From Capsicum annuum (lineage: Eukaryota; Streptophyta; Magnoliopsida; Solanales; Solanaceae), in the NCBI RefSeq assembly GCF_002878395.1, contig NC_061118.1, positions 124,885,798 through 124,949,797 of the forward strand: a DNA stretch of 64,000 bases, read 5' to 3'. A program made the translations under genes and the position numbers. The notes under the pieces were generated by a model. That model was not told the origin of the DNA, searched no databases, and saw only the letters and a list, made by a program, of their open reading frames with translations. Positions 20,131-32,872 of this stretch are shown here, piece after piece (the stretch's first letter is position 1; every line of letters starts with the position of its first letter).

Positions 20131-21672
20131 TGATGTTGCCCAAAACTAACCTCCAAAGAAGTATGTTGTAGTCAATGCTAAATATCGTAATCTAAAATAG
20201 GTTGGGGTTGATCCCACAGGGAAAATGTTGAACAGTTGCTTAACTTATTGAAATCTATGAGCAGTGCAGAAAAGTAAATAGGGGAATTTGGAAATCAATC
20301 CTAAGTAGTAATCTAAATTCAATACTTTTAGTTGTAATCAATGGAAGACAAACACTATGACTATGTTCCCTCTAGCTTCTCAACTCAGTAAGTTTCCTGA
20401 GTTGAACCCACCTATTCTGTTGCTCTATATGTAAAGTCGACAAGCTATGTACTATCAACAGTCTTATGAACCTGTTGATAAATCACACCCTTAACCTAGT
20501 GATTCTTAGGGTGTCTCCTTATCGCTCCTTGTCAATGTCATCTGTTCAAGTCTGGCCTTTTGAGTGTCGAGTTGATTAGATGAGATGGTGGAAAAAGATG
20601 GATGTGAATCTCATGTTACTATCTTAATCCTTTTTTCCCAATCTCAAACTCCCTTGTGAGGATGTTCCTAATAAATCCTGAAGCTTCTAAAGTAGCTCTC
20701 CGGTCTATTATAATGAAGAATATTAAGATAAATGCAGCTACTTTAAAATAAATAACTATCTACTTCCCTTACATAGTTTATCCACCAGGGTTCCCACAAT
20801 TCTAATCATGGAAGTTAGTCGTTCATGCTTTTGTAAAAAACAATGATAATTAATAAAGAAAGCATGTAATTAATTTCACCATAATAAGATGAATAAATCA
20901 AAAATTTTCTATTAAATAATAACCCAAAAATCAAAAGAACAATGTACAGTATGTAATAGAATGTCTAAGAACGTAACGTAATAAAAGATAAACCCTAGGG
21001 TATTTATAGTATCTAAAAATAAACCAAAAATCCTCATAAAAAGCAAAAAGGAAAAGTAAGTCGGCATAAGGTATGACTCGCTTGTCCACTCATAAGGTCT
21101 TTTTATGAGTATTACAATGCCTCCAATATCAATTCCAATGTCTAGATTTTGAAGCTTCAACTTTTTATTCTTTTTACGACTGAAGCTCATGAGTTGTACC
21201 TTGATCATACGACTCATGGCCTTCACTCGTTACCATGTGGGACTTCTTTCTTTAATCATATGGACACTAGTCTATAGTCATATTGGAATTTTAATCATCT
21301 TCTTCTGAGACTTCACCTCTAAATCTTGACTTTAGTTTCTATTCTCTTTACAATTTCTTAACACGACCCATTTCCTCATCTTATGCATCGTATGATCCAC
21401 TCACATATTTCATGTACTTAGGTTTCATGCCTGGCTTTGGTTTGTACTGTACTTAGGAGTTAACCTATGAGCCCTATGATGTTTTGACGACTCTGAGGTG
21501 ACTCATACCAATAGTAGACTTATTTTGTTTAGGTCTTTTTCTTCCAATTTCATTCCAAGCTATTATTGACCCATTTTACCTGCAACAAACACTAAACAAC
21601 ATCATGTCTCCCAAAACAACTTCAGTACAAGCATAAATTATTTATTTAAGCATCTAATATCGTATGTTTCCA
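20131..21672 (-). repeat. 3' LTR of E2
   Basis: Minus strand starts TGGAAACATACGATATT at 21672 and ends GTTTTGGGCAACATCA at 20131. Length is 1542 bp. It aligns with the three pieces of the 5' LTR in order, which fixes the edges of the inner insertions. It shares its inner end (plus TGATGTTGCCCAAAACTAAC) with a related LTR at 62662. Repeated phrases 'actcatgag' and 'cgactc' occur. Confidence 0.8.
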
Positions 21673-23130
21673 CTACACATCAACACCCTCATCTTAGAAT
21701 TTTGGGTGACCTTAAACAAACAAAAATAAAAAACCATAACACAACATGATTCATAAACAAGAGGGTCCTAAGATACTTATGGCAATAATTTTTCAATTCT
21801 GTTTTCAACATTTTTGTTCCCCCTCCTATTCGTAACCTTTTTCAAGAATCAAACTGTGTATATGAATCTGACACACAGAGAAACACAAAATAATCTGATG
21901 ATGGTGTTACATTAGTAACAAACAACTAGGCGATACAAACCACATTACCCAAACAGTCTAGAAACCTAACAACATAACCCATGTGCGCTAATAGTAAAAA
22001 ATATCCAATTCACTCAGTTCTAATCAATCAGTTAATTCAGATATATACAGAAGATGCTCTCGCTCACTAAAGGACTTTATTCAGCTTGTAACGTAGGTTA
22101 GAGGCTGGTATGGTATCTTTTTGGAATATATTTAGTGACTATGCCTCCTTGACACTACGCTTTATTCAGGGTGCACTTATTGTTTCACTTTTATTTTATT
22201 TTATTTCCACCCTTACGTCTCCCTTTTTTATTGTAACACATTCTAACTAGATTAGGTACAATTTTCTCACATTCTTTTTCTTTTCTTACATTTTTTGTTT
22301 TTCTTTTGCTATCTTTTATTTTTACCGCACCTACCCTTTTTTTCATTTTAATACCCACCCTCAACTTCGATGATTTACCTAAGTTGAGGTGTATAGTCTC
22401 GAAGGAGTACTAGGGCAAAGATAGGTTCATTGTAAGTTAAACAGGAAGGTGAAATTGGTGTTATCAATGAAAAGGGTCAGTTGAGGCTCAAATATTTAGA
22501 TCAATGGATTCATATTATTTTGTTGGACATTTAGGCTTGAGTGAACTCAAAAAAATGGCCTATGATCATATCCTACTCGACTATTCTAAACCTAGGCAAG
22601 AGAAATTGGGAAAGTTCTAGATTCGAACACACCGAGAACAAAGTAGCACCTCACACAAACTCGCATAAGGTTATACTGCTAGGTACTAGTTATCCAGTTT
22701 TGGAATTATTCGCCCTAATGTTCAATTGATAATCCAAATGTCATTACAAGATTCACAGTTGTCTAACATACATATACACATCACACAACAAAATTTTAGG
22801 AGGGATATCAATTTTTCAGCATAAAATATTCAAAATCAGGCAATTTTTAGCATAATCATTCAATACAGAATCAATTACTACAAGTACAAATTTTCCTCCT
22901 ATCTCTACTATCTCAGCACATAACAAAACAGATAATAACACATACAAAAATACATAAAATATGCAAGTTCTTAATTTTTTTAGAATGTGTGGGCTGCGAA
23001 AAATGGTAAATATAGCTCGTGGCAACTTGGGTACACCCCACCCCCTACTTAAAGCTTATAAATAGTCCCTAGTGCAAATAAAACTATAATGCAGGATTCA
23101 AGAATATAATTGGGTGCTCAAGGCTCAAGC
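21673..23130 (-). other. Non-coding 3' region of E2
   Basis: No domain. AT-rich with (TTTTA)n at 22180-22210. The purine-rich GATGAGGG (minus, about 21690) near the LTR is the likely polypurine tract, although it is not directly adjacent. Short ORFs here look like chance. Confidence 0.45.
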
Positions 23131-25314
23131 TTATTTAGTCTCATCTTGTGCGCCCTCAACTCGGGTCCCACCATCATCACATCAGCTTTGAGGCTGCTCC
23201 ATAGTAGTGGCATCGGTTGTAGCTAGTACGCTTAATGATACATCAATCAGTAGGTCTGCATCACCACTTCTTTCAACATTAACATTTGTCGGTCTTGAGC
23301 TACTAGCTCCAACTTGAATTTCCTGGACCCTCACCTACTGGCCCTGCTTACTTTGTAGGCTATCTACCTTATCCTTTTTATTGATTCTTTTAATGTATTA
23401 CACTAGTAATTTATTTTATTCCTTCACTCTCAGGGCTCTTCTATCAGATCCAAAATTTCCCAAAAATTTTCAATATATACCTCAGGTACAACTTCCATAA
23501 TCACAAATTTGGGGATGATCGATCGTTCATGTAACTTAGAAACCTTCTTTTTAATTTTAGCCACCTCAGACTTGACCAGCATAATATCCGAGGTCTGTTC
23601 ACTGTCGAACTATCGGGTCATCCTCTGCTCAAATATATTTAGTCGACCCTGCAACCATCCATCTTGGTCCGCTAGTCTCATAGAAACCCAAGGCTTTATA
23701 CCCCCTTCTATGTTCCGAACTTTGACCTCTAATGTTACCTAATCTCCTTATTGCCTTACCCTACATGGACTATGAGATCATAACCAAAGTACCCGACATA
23801 GCTCTGGGTCAAAGTGGTATAGACTACACCACAGGAGAAGCACTTGATGTACCTGATATGTTTGAAGGTTGTGGCCCAGTTCGCATATTTCCACCCATGG
23901 TGTAATTAGGCTCAAAAGCATTATCCTATCCAAGGTGTCTTAATATCTCAGCTAACATATCAACTTCTCTCCTTGCCTTTCTATCCCTAGGGTTTGCCAT
24001 ATCCCTGATCAATCTAAAATTTGTAATGCGTGTAGTCTCTAGCAACTTATCAACCCCTGGGAGTATCTGAACCCCCGTAGCCAAGCAAATCGATGTAATC
24101 ATGCAAGGTAGGCTAGCAGCAACTTTTTTTGATCCATAACTCTTTTGAATCTCTTTATCCAAAAACTCTCCCACATAGAACTTGTACCCAACCATCAACC
24201 CAACTATAAAAAATGCATGAACCGAGCTGAGTACGTTGTGCCCAGTAGTTGGATAAAGTCTATGTCTGGCTAGTGTCCACCATGCCTTGGCCTCAAAGTT
24301 GAGTATGTGTTTCTCTATCTTTTGTGAAGCCACTACCTGGCCTCCAACTAGCCATAAAGCATCCTCTACATTCACAGTAATGACACTCGCTATCCACTAA
24401 AAATATGTCATTTTATCATCAGACCCCAAATATTTCTGAGTAATCTTCCTCATCTCCTCTATTTAGTAGTTCATTTCACTGTGTTTACCGATGACTGGAA
24501 GTTCGATCCATTTAAGAACTGATAAATGATATGTAGGGAGATATTAACCTACACTCTCTAAATTGTTAGTTACTAGATGGGATCACAACCTCTCTATAAC
24601 TTCCTCCACTGATACTGTCCTTTTAGCTCTCCTTTTTATGATGCATAAAACTCTCAGACTAATGCAGTACTATACTTTTCATGTTGTTTTGTAAACTATT
24701 GAATCCCGCTCTGGCTAAATTGAGCCTCAAATTTGGGTAACACAGACAACCTAGTGTTAGTCAATCTTCTTTTAAGATTTAGACTTCTATTGATTATTCC
24801 ACTCTGGAATCTGCTCAACCCATAGTTACAAGTTTCTTGCATACCAGGGTACCTCCATCATTCAACTATAGGCATTGAATTAGGTGTAAGAGCTAAGGGT
24901 GGATCCTATTTGTTGATAGGGGTAACATCAACTTATTTCCCATTCATACTTTCACTTTTTAAGATTGATTCAATATCTTTCTCTGCCCCTGCATCTCCCT
25001 TAAATTCGTTATTTTTGTAATCTTTGTTATCCTTCAAAGATGAAGGTGAGTGCGAAGGGAAGGTATTGAGGATCTTTATTCTTGGTCCCCGTGGAAGTAT
25101 TTCCTCTAAAGTGGCTATTTTCTTTCCACTTGTAGGTCTTTTTCCCTTTCTAAAAACCTTCCCCTTCATTAGGTATTTGACAATGTCACCACTACTGTTG
25201 GATGACTCCATGGACTTAAAACATGCAATATGGGCCTTTTTATCTCCGTTCTTAGCCACTTGTTTGGAAGATGAGGTACCTTTTGGAGACATGGTAGTTT
25301 CGTTCAAACATTAA
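23130..25314 (-). pseudogene. Downstream ORF of E2, resembles the putative plant transposon protein domain
   Basis: Starts at about 25307 with MNETTMSPKGTSSSKQVA and a Lys/Ser-rich, low-complexity N-terminus (24933-25307). After a decayed stretch comes a 149-codon open part (24375-23926). It includes LNFEAKAWWTLARHRLYPTT, then an ILSSVHAFF-like helix, then LPCMITSICLATGVQILPG. This resembles the domain annotated in databases as a putative plant transposon protein, found after pol in Athila-type elements (compare with PF20167; from memory). The C-terminal part, to about 23130, is charged and Ser/Asp-rich. The biochemical role of this protein is unknown. Confidence 0.6.
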
Positions 25315-26639
25315 TTAGTAATTACTTAATGAAGGAAAAGAAAACAAAGAAAAGTTTGTGTCAGTGTGCATATTCTATTTAGGGTACAGCTGGGGTGTAA
25401 GAGTTGTATGCACTAGGTATAACTTGTATGACTGAGTCTGATTCATACAAGAGTCTGATAATAAACAGTATATATGGATGGTCATTGTTATGCTCATGAG
25501 TCTTTCTGACCAGTGGTAAGGACATGTTATGACTTACAACCAACAATTAGTAGACAAGAAACATTATTTAATTATATGTTAACTTCCCAGGTCCTTACGA
25601 ATTAAGTTTATAAGTCTTATGGGTTGGATACAACCGACATAGGGAATTCGTACCCACATAAGAACCTACGCTTCATTAAATTTCTATATTGTAGTGAGTA
25701 CAAGTCTCGTTATGACTCATTACTAAAGGGAATGGGTCACAAGGTGTCTTGCATCACTTGAACATAAAGATTTTAATTTGTTAGTTGGTCCCAACTTGCA
25801 ATAGCTATTCTAACCTTAAATTTCCAACATTACTTCCCCATTTTAGTAAACAAACATAAATATTCAACATATAAAATCAAGTTCATCTCTAATTTCCATT
25901 TGAAGTTCAATTTCAAAGAATTTAGGGTTTCTATTTTCGACATACACATATATTCAATTCCAAGCAAATAAAAAATCTCACACCTTATCACTTTTAAATT
26001 AAAATACAAATAAATTAAGTTCAAACACTTACTTCAATGGTGAGATTCTAGGTTTCTTGAAGTGCAACAAGTTTCTACCCTAAATTCATGCAAATTTTGT
26101 GAAATATGAGCAAACTAATTGAATCAGTAAGTTTTTTTGAGTGAATTCATGCCTTTAGGAGCTTAAGATTGAACGTTAATGGAGGTTTCTTGTGTTTCGA
26201 ATATTGAATGCCAGTATCAGGTGCCCTATTTTGTTTTAAATCAAGTGAGCTAGGTCGATTTGACCTGTGATACTTGACCTGGTATGCTTGGGTACGAGTC
26301 ATGTATACAACTCGTACCCAAGCTTAGTAGTATTTTTCTCCACTCATAAAGACCTGGAACCTTACCTATGTTCTAGGGTCGATGCGACTCAATATGATGG
26401 GTTGTATAAGGGTACGACTTGTTCTGGGGGTCATAAAGACTCCAAAAACTTTTACCTACTTATGCATCATCTCCCAGGTCCTTACGACTCATACTCATGA
26501 GTTGTAACCCTAAGATAAAACTCATGAAGAGTCCATATGACCTAATTTCTTGAATTTCTGGATCTTTTATGCAATCTTTAGTCCCACACATGTAACAAAC
26601 ATTTTACCCTATAACAAAATAAGTACAAAACATGGGTTA
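25315..26639 (-). other. Linker of E2 between integrase and downstream ORF
   Basis: No protein domain. Contains repeated words such as 'gtacgactYgt', 'cttacgactcatac' and 'ggtccttacga' (25590, 26360-26490). They resemble decayed repeats also seen in the LTRs of E2 and E3. Confidence 0.4.
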
Positions 26640-26770
26640 CCTCCCATGTAGTGATTGATTTAACATCGTGACACAATATGGCTAAGTTGGTTACTAGATT
26701 TCACCAACTAGCATCATGGGTTGCCTCCCATGCAACACTTGATTTACCATTGTGGCACGACGTAACTCCC
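26632..26770 (-). repeat. Two-unit repeat after E2 integrase
   Basis: Two units of about 70 bp start with CATGGGTTRCCTCCCATG, at 26632 and 26715. Each continues with a 'cttgatttacc.ttgtggcac' phrase. This repeated phrase is a familiar feature after integrase in Athila-like elements. Each unit holds a near-palindrome GGGTTNCCTCCCATG. Confidence 0.5.
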
Positions 26771-27900
26771 TTGGTTACTCAAACTTCACGAAGGACCATC
26801 TCAAAAATTACATTAATTTTTATCATGTTACCTATATAATGCTTTACTCTTTGCTCACTCATCTTGAACGGTGTTTCACCTTCCTGCTTTAATTCCAAAG
26901 CACCATATGGGAACAGTCTTAGCTCAGTAAATGTGCCATACCATCTAGACTTTAACTTACCTAGAAACAAGCAAAGCCTTGAGTTGTAGACCAATACTTG
27001 GTCACCTTTTTCAAAGATCCTTTTGTCATTTTTGCAATCATGATGTAGCTTCATCTTTTCTTTGTAATATGCATAAATTTCATATCCTAGAGTCTGAATC
27101 CATCCAACATATTTATCTTGTTCATCCTTGACTTTGTTTTATCTTGCCAATAAAAAATTAGCTTTTTGAGCTGTCATAGTGCTTTATATTCAAGCTTAAT
27201 AGGAAAGTCACAAGCTTTCCATACACTAGCTGATAAGGTGAAGCACCAATAGGGGTCTTGAAAGATGTTCGTTAAGCCTATTATACATTATCTAACTTGC
27301 GTGACCAATCAGTCCTACTGGCATTTGTTGTCTTTGAAAGATGGACTTGATTTCTCTGTTAGACACCCCAACCGGTCCACTACTCTTAGGATGATAAGGT
27401 TTTTCGACCTTGTTTTTCACTCAATACTTTGCAAGCATACTTTTGAATAGATGATTACAAAAATGTGACCAACCATCAATAATGATAGCATGTGGTGTGC
27501 CAAATTGAGAAAAGATGTGCTGTTTCAAGAATATACTAACACTATGTGCTTTATTGTTGGGGAGCATAATTTCTTCCACCCATTTAGAAACACAATCCAC
27601 AACCATAACAATATACTTCATGCCAAACTAAATCTCAAAAGGTCACATGAAATCCACACCCCTTACATCAAACAATTACAATTCTAAAGTAGGAGTCATA
27701 GGAAGTTCATGGCATCTAGAGATGTTAACTTGGCATTGACATTGATCACAAGATGAAACAAAATCATGGTCATCTTTATAGATTGTTGGCCAGTAGTACC
27801 CACATTGCAAGATTTTATGGGTTGTATGGGTTCCTCCATGATGACCACCGACTAGTAAAGAGTCACAAGCCTCAAGTATACTCATTATATTCACCACATG
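26771..27900 (-). pseudogene. Integrase of E2
   Basis: The zinc-binding domain is well kept at 27676-27897: GGHHGGTHTTHKILQCGYYW, then DFVSSCDQC, then a block ending in ELPMTPTLEL. Its histidines and the CxxC are present. The core is seen in 27421-27621 (VVDCVSKWVEEIMLPNN, and FGTPHAIIIDGWSHFCN, where DNG would be normal but DGW is seen). The C-terminal domain is at 26779-27054, with ELKQEGETPFKMSEQRVKHY. Frameshifts separate the three parts. Confidence 0.75.
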
Positions 27901-27949
27901 TATAAATCTATGAATAATCCTATCCGTACAAATCCTGACTATATAAGTC

Positions 27950-28560
27950 TCATTCTAGAAAAATTTCCTTACCCTATGCATAAGGTTCTTTCTTTGCAGA
28001 AAGGAAAGATATTCTCGGACTAGATCACTTGCTAGATAATTTGCATAGTCTGCAAACCATGGAATTAGATCATTCGAAGCTACTAATATCTTATGATATG
28101 AAAAAATATTATAATTCTTGAGTCTATATTCAACATTATGCATAGCTTCCTCCTCAAGTCTAGACAAATGATCTGCAACTTGATTTTTTATGCCTTTTCT
28201 GTCCTTGTCCTCAAAATCAAATTCTTGTAGTAATAGCTCCCACCTAATTAGTCTAGGCTTTGCATCTTTTTTATCCATTAGGTACCTCAATTTTGCGTGA
28301 TCAGAGTGCACAATCAGCTTAGTCCCAATTAAATACGATCTAAACTTCTCAAAGGCAAAAAAAACTGCTAACTACTCTTGTTCAGTAACTGTGTAGTTCT
28401 TTTGAGCAGGTTTTAGTGCCTTGATAGCATAGTAAATGGGATGAAGGATCTTTTTTTTCATTGGACTAGTACAGCCCCTAAGGTCAATTCACTCGCGTTA
28501 TACAAAATCTCTAATTACAAGGACCAATTTGGGGATATGAGGATAGGAGCATTCATCAAC
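27950..28560 (-). pseudogene. RNase H of E2
   Basis: The open stretch 27955-28311 reads [20 protein letters not shown], then [20 protein letters not shown] and [11 protein letters not shown], the classic end of gypsy RNase H. Upstream to about 28560 the domain is present but interrupted. The tail includes a spacer toward the integrase. Confidence 0.7.
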
Positions 28561-28597
28561 TTCTAATTTCAGACACTTAAAAGCCTTCAAGCATGAT

Positions 28598-29500
28598 TCA
28601 CCTCTTTCTCAAGAATCCTACTTGAAGGTTGGCTATCTTTGAGAAATCCTTGATGAATTGCCTATAAATCCCAACATGTCCCAAAAAGCTACGAACAACA
28701 TTCAACGAAATTGGTGGAGGTAATTTCTCGATCACTTGAATCTTCGCACTATCTATGTCAAGAACCCTTTTTGAAATCTTATGCCCAAGCATAATACCTT
28801 ATTTAACCATGAAATGACACTTTTCCCAGTTAAGCAACACTTTTCCCAGTTAAGCACCATGCTACATTCCTCATACCTTCGAAGAGCATTAGCCAAGTGC
28901 ACTAAGCAGTCATATAAAAATCACCAACAATTGAAAAATCATCCATAAGTACTTCAATGGTGTCTTCCACCATATCAGAGAAGATTGACATCATACATCT
29001 CTGATATTTGGTCAGAGTATTACATAATTAGAATGGTCTACATCTGAATAGAAAGGTTCCTTAAGGACAAATAAAGGTTTTATTCTCTTGGTGTTCGAGC
29101 GCAATAATGATTTGGTTGTAAGCCTACTACCTTTATTGAAAATAGTACCGTCCTTTGCCTAAGAGTCTATCCAACAGCTGGTCCATAAAGGGCATAGGAA
29201 AATGGTCCTTCTGAGTCCATGCATTTATTTTTCTATAATCCATGCACACTCTCCATCCTGTGATTGAACTCATTTTGTCTCATTTGGCACAATAGTAATA
29301 CGACCTTTCTTTGAAAAACATTATACCAAACTGACCCACTTACTATCAGTAATGGGATACACTACACCAGAATCTAAACACTTTATTTTCTCTTTCTTCA
29401 CCACCTCCTGCATAGAATTGAGTCTACATTGATGCTCTATACTTGGAATACAATCCGAATCAAGTTAAATTTTATGAGTAAAAAGACCTTATGTGATACC
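28598..29500 (-). pseudogene. Reverse transcriptase of E2
   Basis: Active-site segment VLMDDFSIVGDFYM, with LMDD at 28938-28949; methionine at that place is usual for Athila. The thumb region is open at 28598-28792 (MLGHKISKRVLDIDSAKIQV, then VRSFLGHVGIYRQFIKDFSK). A short 17-19 bp duplication, 'cacttttcccagttaagca', occurs twice in a row at about 28829-28867. Stops and frameshifts disable the gene. Confidence 0.75.
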
Positions 29501-30330
29501 TATAATATCTGCAATGGACCAACTAATGGTTGTATTGAATCTATGTAGCACTGATAACAAAGCTTTTACTTCTATCTCAAATAAGTCAACTGCAATGATT
29601 ACCAACAAAGCATTGTTGGCCCCCAAAAATTAATATCGCAAATTAGAAGGGAGGGCCTTCAACTTTAAGACTGGTGGCACCTCGATAGATTGGCAAGCAG
29701 GTGCAGTCATTCTATTCTTCAAATCTAAATCAAGATTATTTCGTCCATAGGTGTAAGAACCACTCCCATAGAGTTCAAATACCATCTCATCATAGCCATC
29801 AATCTCATCACTATTGAAGTTCATTATCACTGTAGATAAGGCTTCAACACCAAACCTTTATTCGGTAGGAATAACGTCAGAAGTTTTTCCCATGTAGTTT
29901 TTGCATCAACATCATGCAATAAATCTATCTCTTAATCAAATGAATCAATCATAGATATTAATCTTAACTCATCAAGCTACTGCATGGATTAACATACATT
30001 GAATATCACTTGTTCATTATTTAGACTCATTATCAGATATCCTAGCTCTACATCTATCAATATCCTACCTATAGCCAAGAACAGTCTTCCAAATATAATT
30101 GGGACATAAAAATCCACTTTAATTTCTAAAATCATGAAATAAATAGGAAATATAAAAGAAGCCACCATAACTAATACATCATATAGAATACCAACTAGCT
30201 TTTTCACTGTCCTATCTACCATCACTAGTTTCATGGTAGTTATAGTAGGAGTGCCCAACCCCAACTATTTAAATACTTCTAATGGAATGAGGTTGATGCT
30301 AGCACCCAAATCAAATAATACCTAAGTGAA
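29501..30330 (-). pseudogene. Protease region of E2
   Basis: The aspartic protease site is DLGAS (codons near 30298-30312; D(S/T)G is usual), in the phrase VLFDLGASINLIPLEVFK. It is followed after one stop by GLGTPTITTMKLVMVDRTVK and the flap region to 29989. The linker to RT at 29630-29830 ends in SIEVPPVLKLKALPSNLRY, typical for Athila. The protease would cut the Gag-Pol polyprotein. Confidence 0.7.
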
Positions 30331-30870
30331 GTTGGAATATCCAATGGTGAAAGGAATGGAGAATGAACCAGGATCCTCCTTCTTCTCTACCAAAGATATA
30401 GTTATTATAGCTGCAGTGATGAATATTGTTGATAGGCTCATAAATGATGCACCTTTTCTTGGTTATTAGATCCTTCATGTGTTATACATATCCTTGTATT
30501 TTCTCTAATGCCTCTACAAGTGGAATATTGACTAATATCTCCTTTAACATTGACAAAAATTTCTAATACTTACCCTCTTCTTGATTTTTTTCATCCTTAG
30601 AAGAAAAGAAGGGTGAGGTCTTGGGATGGGCTTCTGAATATGCTCCTCAGCCTCATCTTTTAACTTTTCTTGATTTCTACCACTCTCCATATTAATAGAA
30701 TCATCACCATTATTTCATTCATCTTTAGTGGGTACAATTGAATCTAAAGTTTGTTTACCACTCTGAATGGTAATGGCATGACAATGACCATTATCTTTTG
30801 GATTTGCCACTGTATTACTCAAAATATTGCCAGGTTTTCTTTGGTTCAATGTGGCCAATATATGTCTATA
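30331..30870 (-). pseudogene. E2 segment between gag and protease
   Basis: Decayed coding sequence. It is the C-terminal gag and linker part, rich in Lys/Glu on the minus strand near 30600-30680. No zinc knuckle could be made out. Confidence 0.4.
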
Positions 30871-32409
30871 CTACTACTCCAGTTTCTTGATTGCAGTAGC
30901 ATGTGACTCAACTTTTTGATTTAGCCCTAACAGGTCCACCTTAATCTCCTTAAGACAACTCTCTTTACTTTTTTGGCCTTTGACTAGATTTAACAATATT
31001 GTTTCCATTCTAGTCTCAGCATCTTGGATACCTGGTGGTACATATCTGTCAATCTTCTTTTTGTAATCATCTTTGCATTTCAAACCACCATCTTGGTCTC
31101 TTCTCCTATTTCTGTATCTATTAATGCAAAAGTACAAACCATGATTCCCATGCCTTTGTGCTCTAAAATCTACCAACTCACAATCAAGATTCTTCGCTTC
31201 CTTTTCAGATTCAGACTCAAAAGTTCTAGACGTAGATCCCTGTGCCACAACTGCATTCACTTTCTCATCACTTACTGTTGCAAACTATTTTGTAAGAAGC
31301 CCAATATCTATCTAAAGTTGTGCAAACAACTGTGCTACTAAGTCATGGCAAGCTCCGTAAGAATTATGCACCCTAATAGCATATGTATTTCCACCACACT
31401 CAGCATCTTTAATATGGAAATCTCTTTTATTCACCAAAATATCATCAAGCATATCCTATGCAGTATCCCACTGAAGACACATAAATGCACCTCCCAAAAA
31501 TATATCTACTATTGCTCTAGAACTGACATTCAGTGATTTGTAGAACATTTCCAACAAGTTAGACGTTGTTGTTCTACAATTAGATACCATGCTCAACTTC
31601 TTCTTGAATCTAAACCATGCCTCATGCATGGATTCTACAGGTAGATATATGAAATTTTAAATTTCCTCTTTCAATGTAGCATCCTTGAAGGAGGGAAGAA
31701 TCTATTTAGAAATTATCTATGCAACTTATGCAAAGTAGTGATTGAACTTCTAGGAAGTTCCCCAAAGCATAACGATGTTTCTCCAGTCAATGAAAATGGG
31801 AACAAGCTTAATTGAAAGCTTCTTGCTCTACCCATGGTTTACCATATGACGAATAGATCCTAGTAAAATAAGCCCAATGCATATTAGCATCATCATTGCC
31901 GATCCCAGAAATGTATTCTTCAACTTTAGAAATTGGATTATAGCACTAGTTATGTTAAATTTGACATTGGGGGATAATGCAAGAAGAATAATGGCTCTTG
32001 TTTTAGTAGGTTCAACATATCCCATGTCGTCATCTTTATCATAGGGTTGAAGATGTTGATATCTAGGAATCATCGGAGCTCAGCCTTTTACAATTCTTCC
32101 TTGATAATAAGTCACTCGTCCTAGTCTGGCTAGCGCTGCTTGCTAGGATAGCCTAGCCTCTTCAGCAAACCGTGCTTCCTCAATGGCTCCATCTTTTCCC
32201 ACTATTATTGCTAATAATTTTTCAGTCTATCTATCATCAACATTTTGTGGGTCATTAGGTAGGGGAGAAGGCACATTTTTTGGGTCTCGAAACCCAATAG
32301 GAACAACATCATGTACTTTTTCTGCCATTCTTCTCGGTGTTTGAGTGATTTTTCTAGATTCTGTATCAAAAGGGAGTAGGGGATTGCCTCTTCTCCTAGT
32401 ATTCGACAT
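30870..32409 (-). pseudogene. Gag of E2 (Athila type)
   Basis: Likely start at 32409: MSNTRRRGNPLLPFDTESRK. The capsid-like part begins with LSPNVKFNITSAIIQFLKLK (31828-32073). It continues through a decayed SMHEAWFRFKKKL segment near 31620 and ends in a basic/charged stretch at 30874-31260 with a coiled-coil-like tail (GLNQKVESHATAIKKLE). Gag forms the particle that packages element RNA. Several frameshifts and stops. Confidence 0.7.
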
Positions 32410-32490
32410 ACACCGGTGTATGCTAAATCAAAAACAAAAAAATTAAACCTACAAACTTTACCAAATTTAATCAACAAAGGAAAACATCTT

Positions 32491-32510
32491 CACTAGCGAC
32501 GATACCAAAA
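32491..32510 (-). other. Primer-binding site of E2
   Basis: Minus strand TTTTGGTATCGTCGCTAGTG lies directly after the LTR end GACATCA. It is a decayed form of the TGGCGCCGTCGCCGGGG-type site (tRNA-Asp class) used by Athila-like elements. It fixes the orientation and shows that the LTR at 32513 upward is the 5' one. Confidence 0.6.
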
Positions 32511-32512
32511 TT

Positions 32513-32872
32513 TGATGTCGCCCAAAACTAACATCTGAAGAAGTATTTTGTGGTTGATGCCAAATATAGTAACCCAAACTAGGTTTGGGTCGATCCTTAG
32601 GGAAAACATTGAACAATTGCTTAACTTATTGAAATCCACTATCTGTGAAAAGATTAAATAGGGGAATTAGGAAATAAATCCTAAGTTGTAACCGAGCTTG
32701 AATGCTTTAAGTTGTAAATAATAGAAGAAGAACACTACGACTGTGTTCCCTGGCTTATTAACTCTGTAGGTTTCTCGTGTTCAACCAACCTATTTTCTTC
32801 TCTTCATGTAAAGTCGACAAGTAATGCATTATCTACAGTCTTATGAGCGTTTAGATACATCTCACCCTTTAC
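32513..32872 (-). repeat. 5' LTR of E2, piece 3 of 3
   Basis: Aligns with 20131-20490 of the 3' LTR. It is interrupted after TTTAC (32868-32872) by the chromovirus E3 and resumes at 43584. Confidence 0.8.

Noticed and set aside
21585..21640. LTR end of E2 at the 'acaacatca|tgtctccc' or 'caacaaacac' sites
   Set aside because: Similarity between the two LTRs continues to 21672/47511, where the TGGAA/TGGTA duplications lie and E1 frames rejoin.
25024..25314. 96-codon plus-strand ORF
   Set aside because: Antisense to the Lys/Ser-rich N-terminus of the E2 downstream ORF, with no domain of its own.
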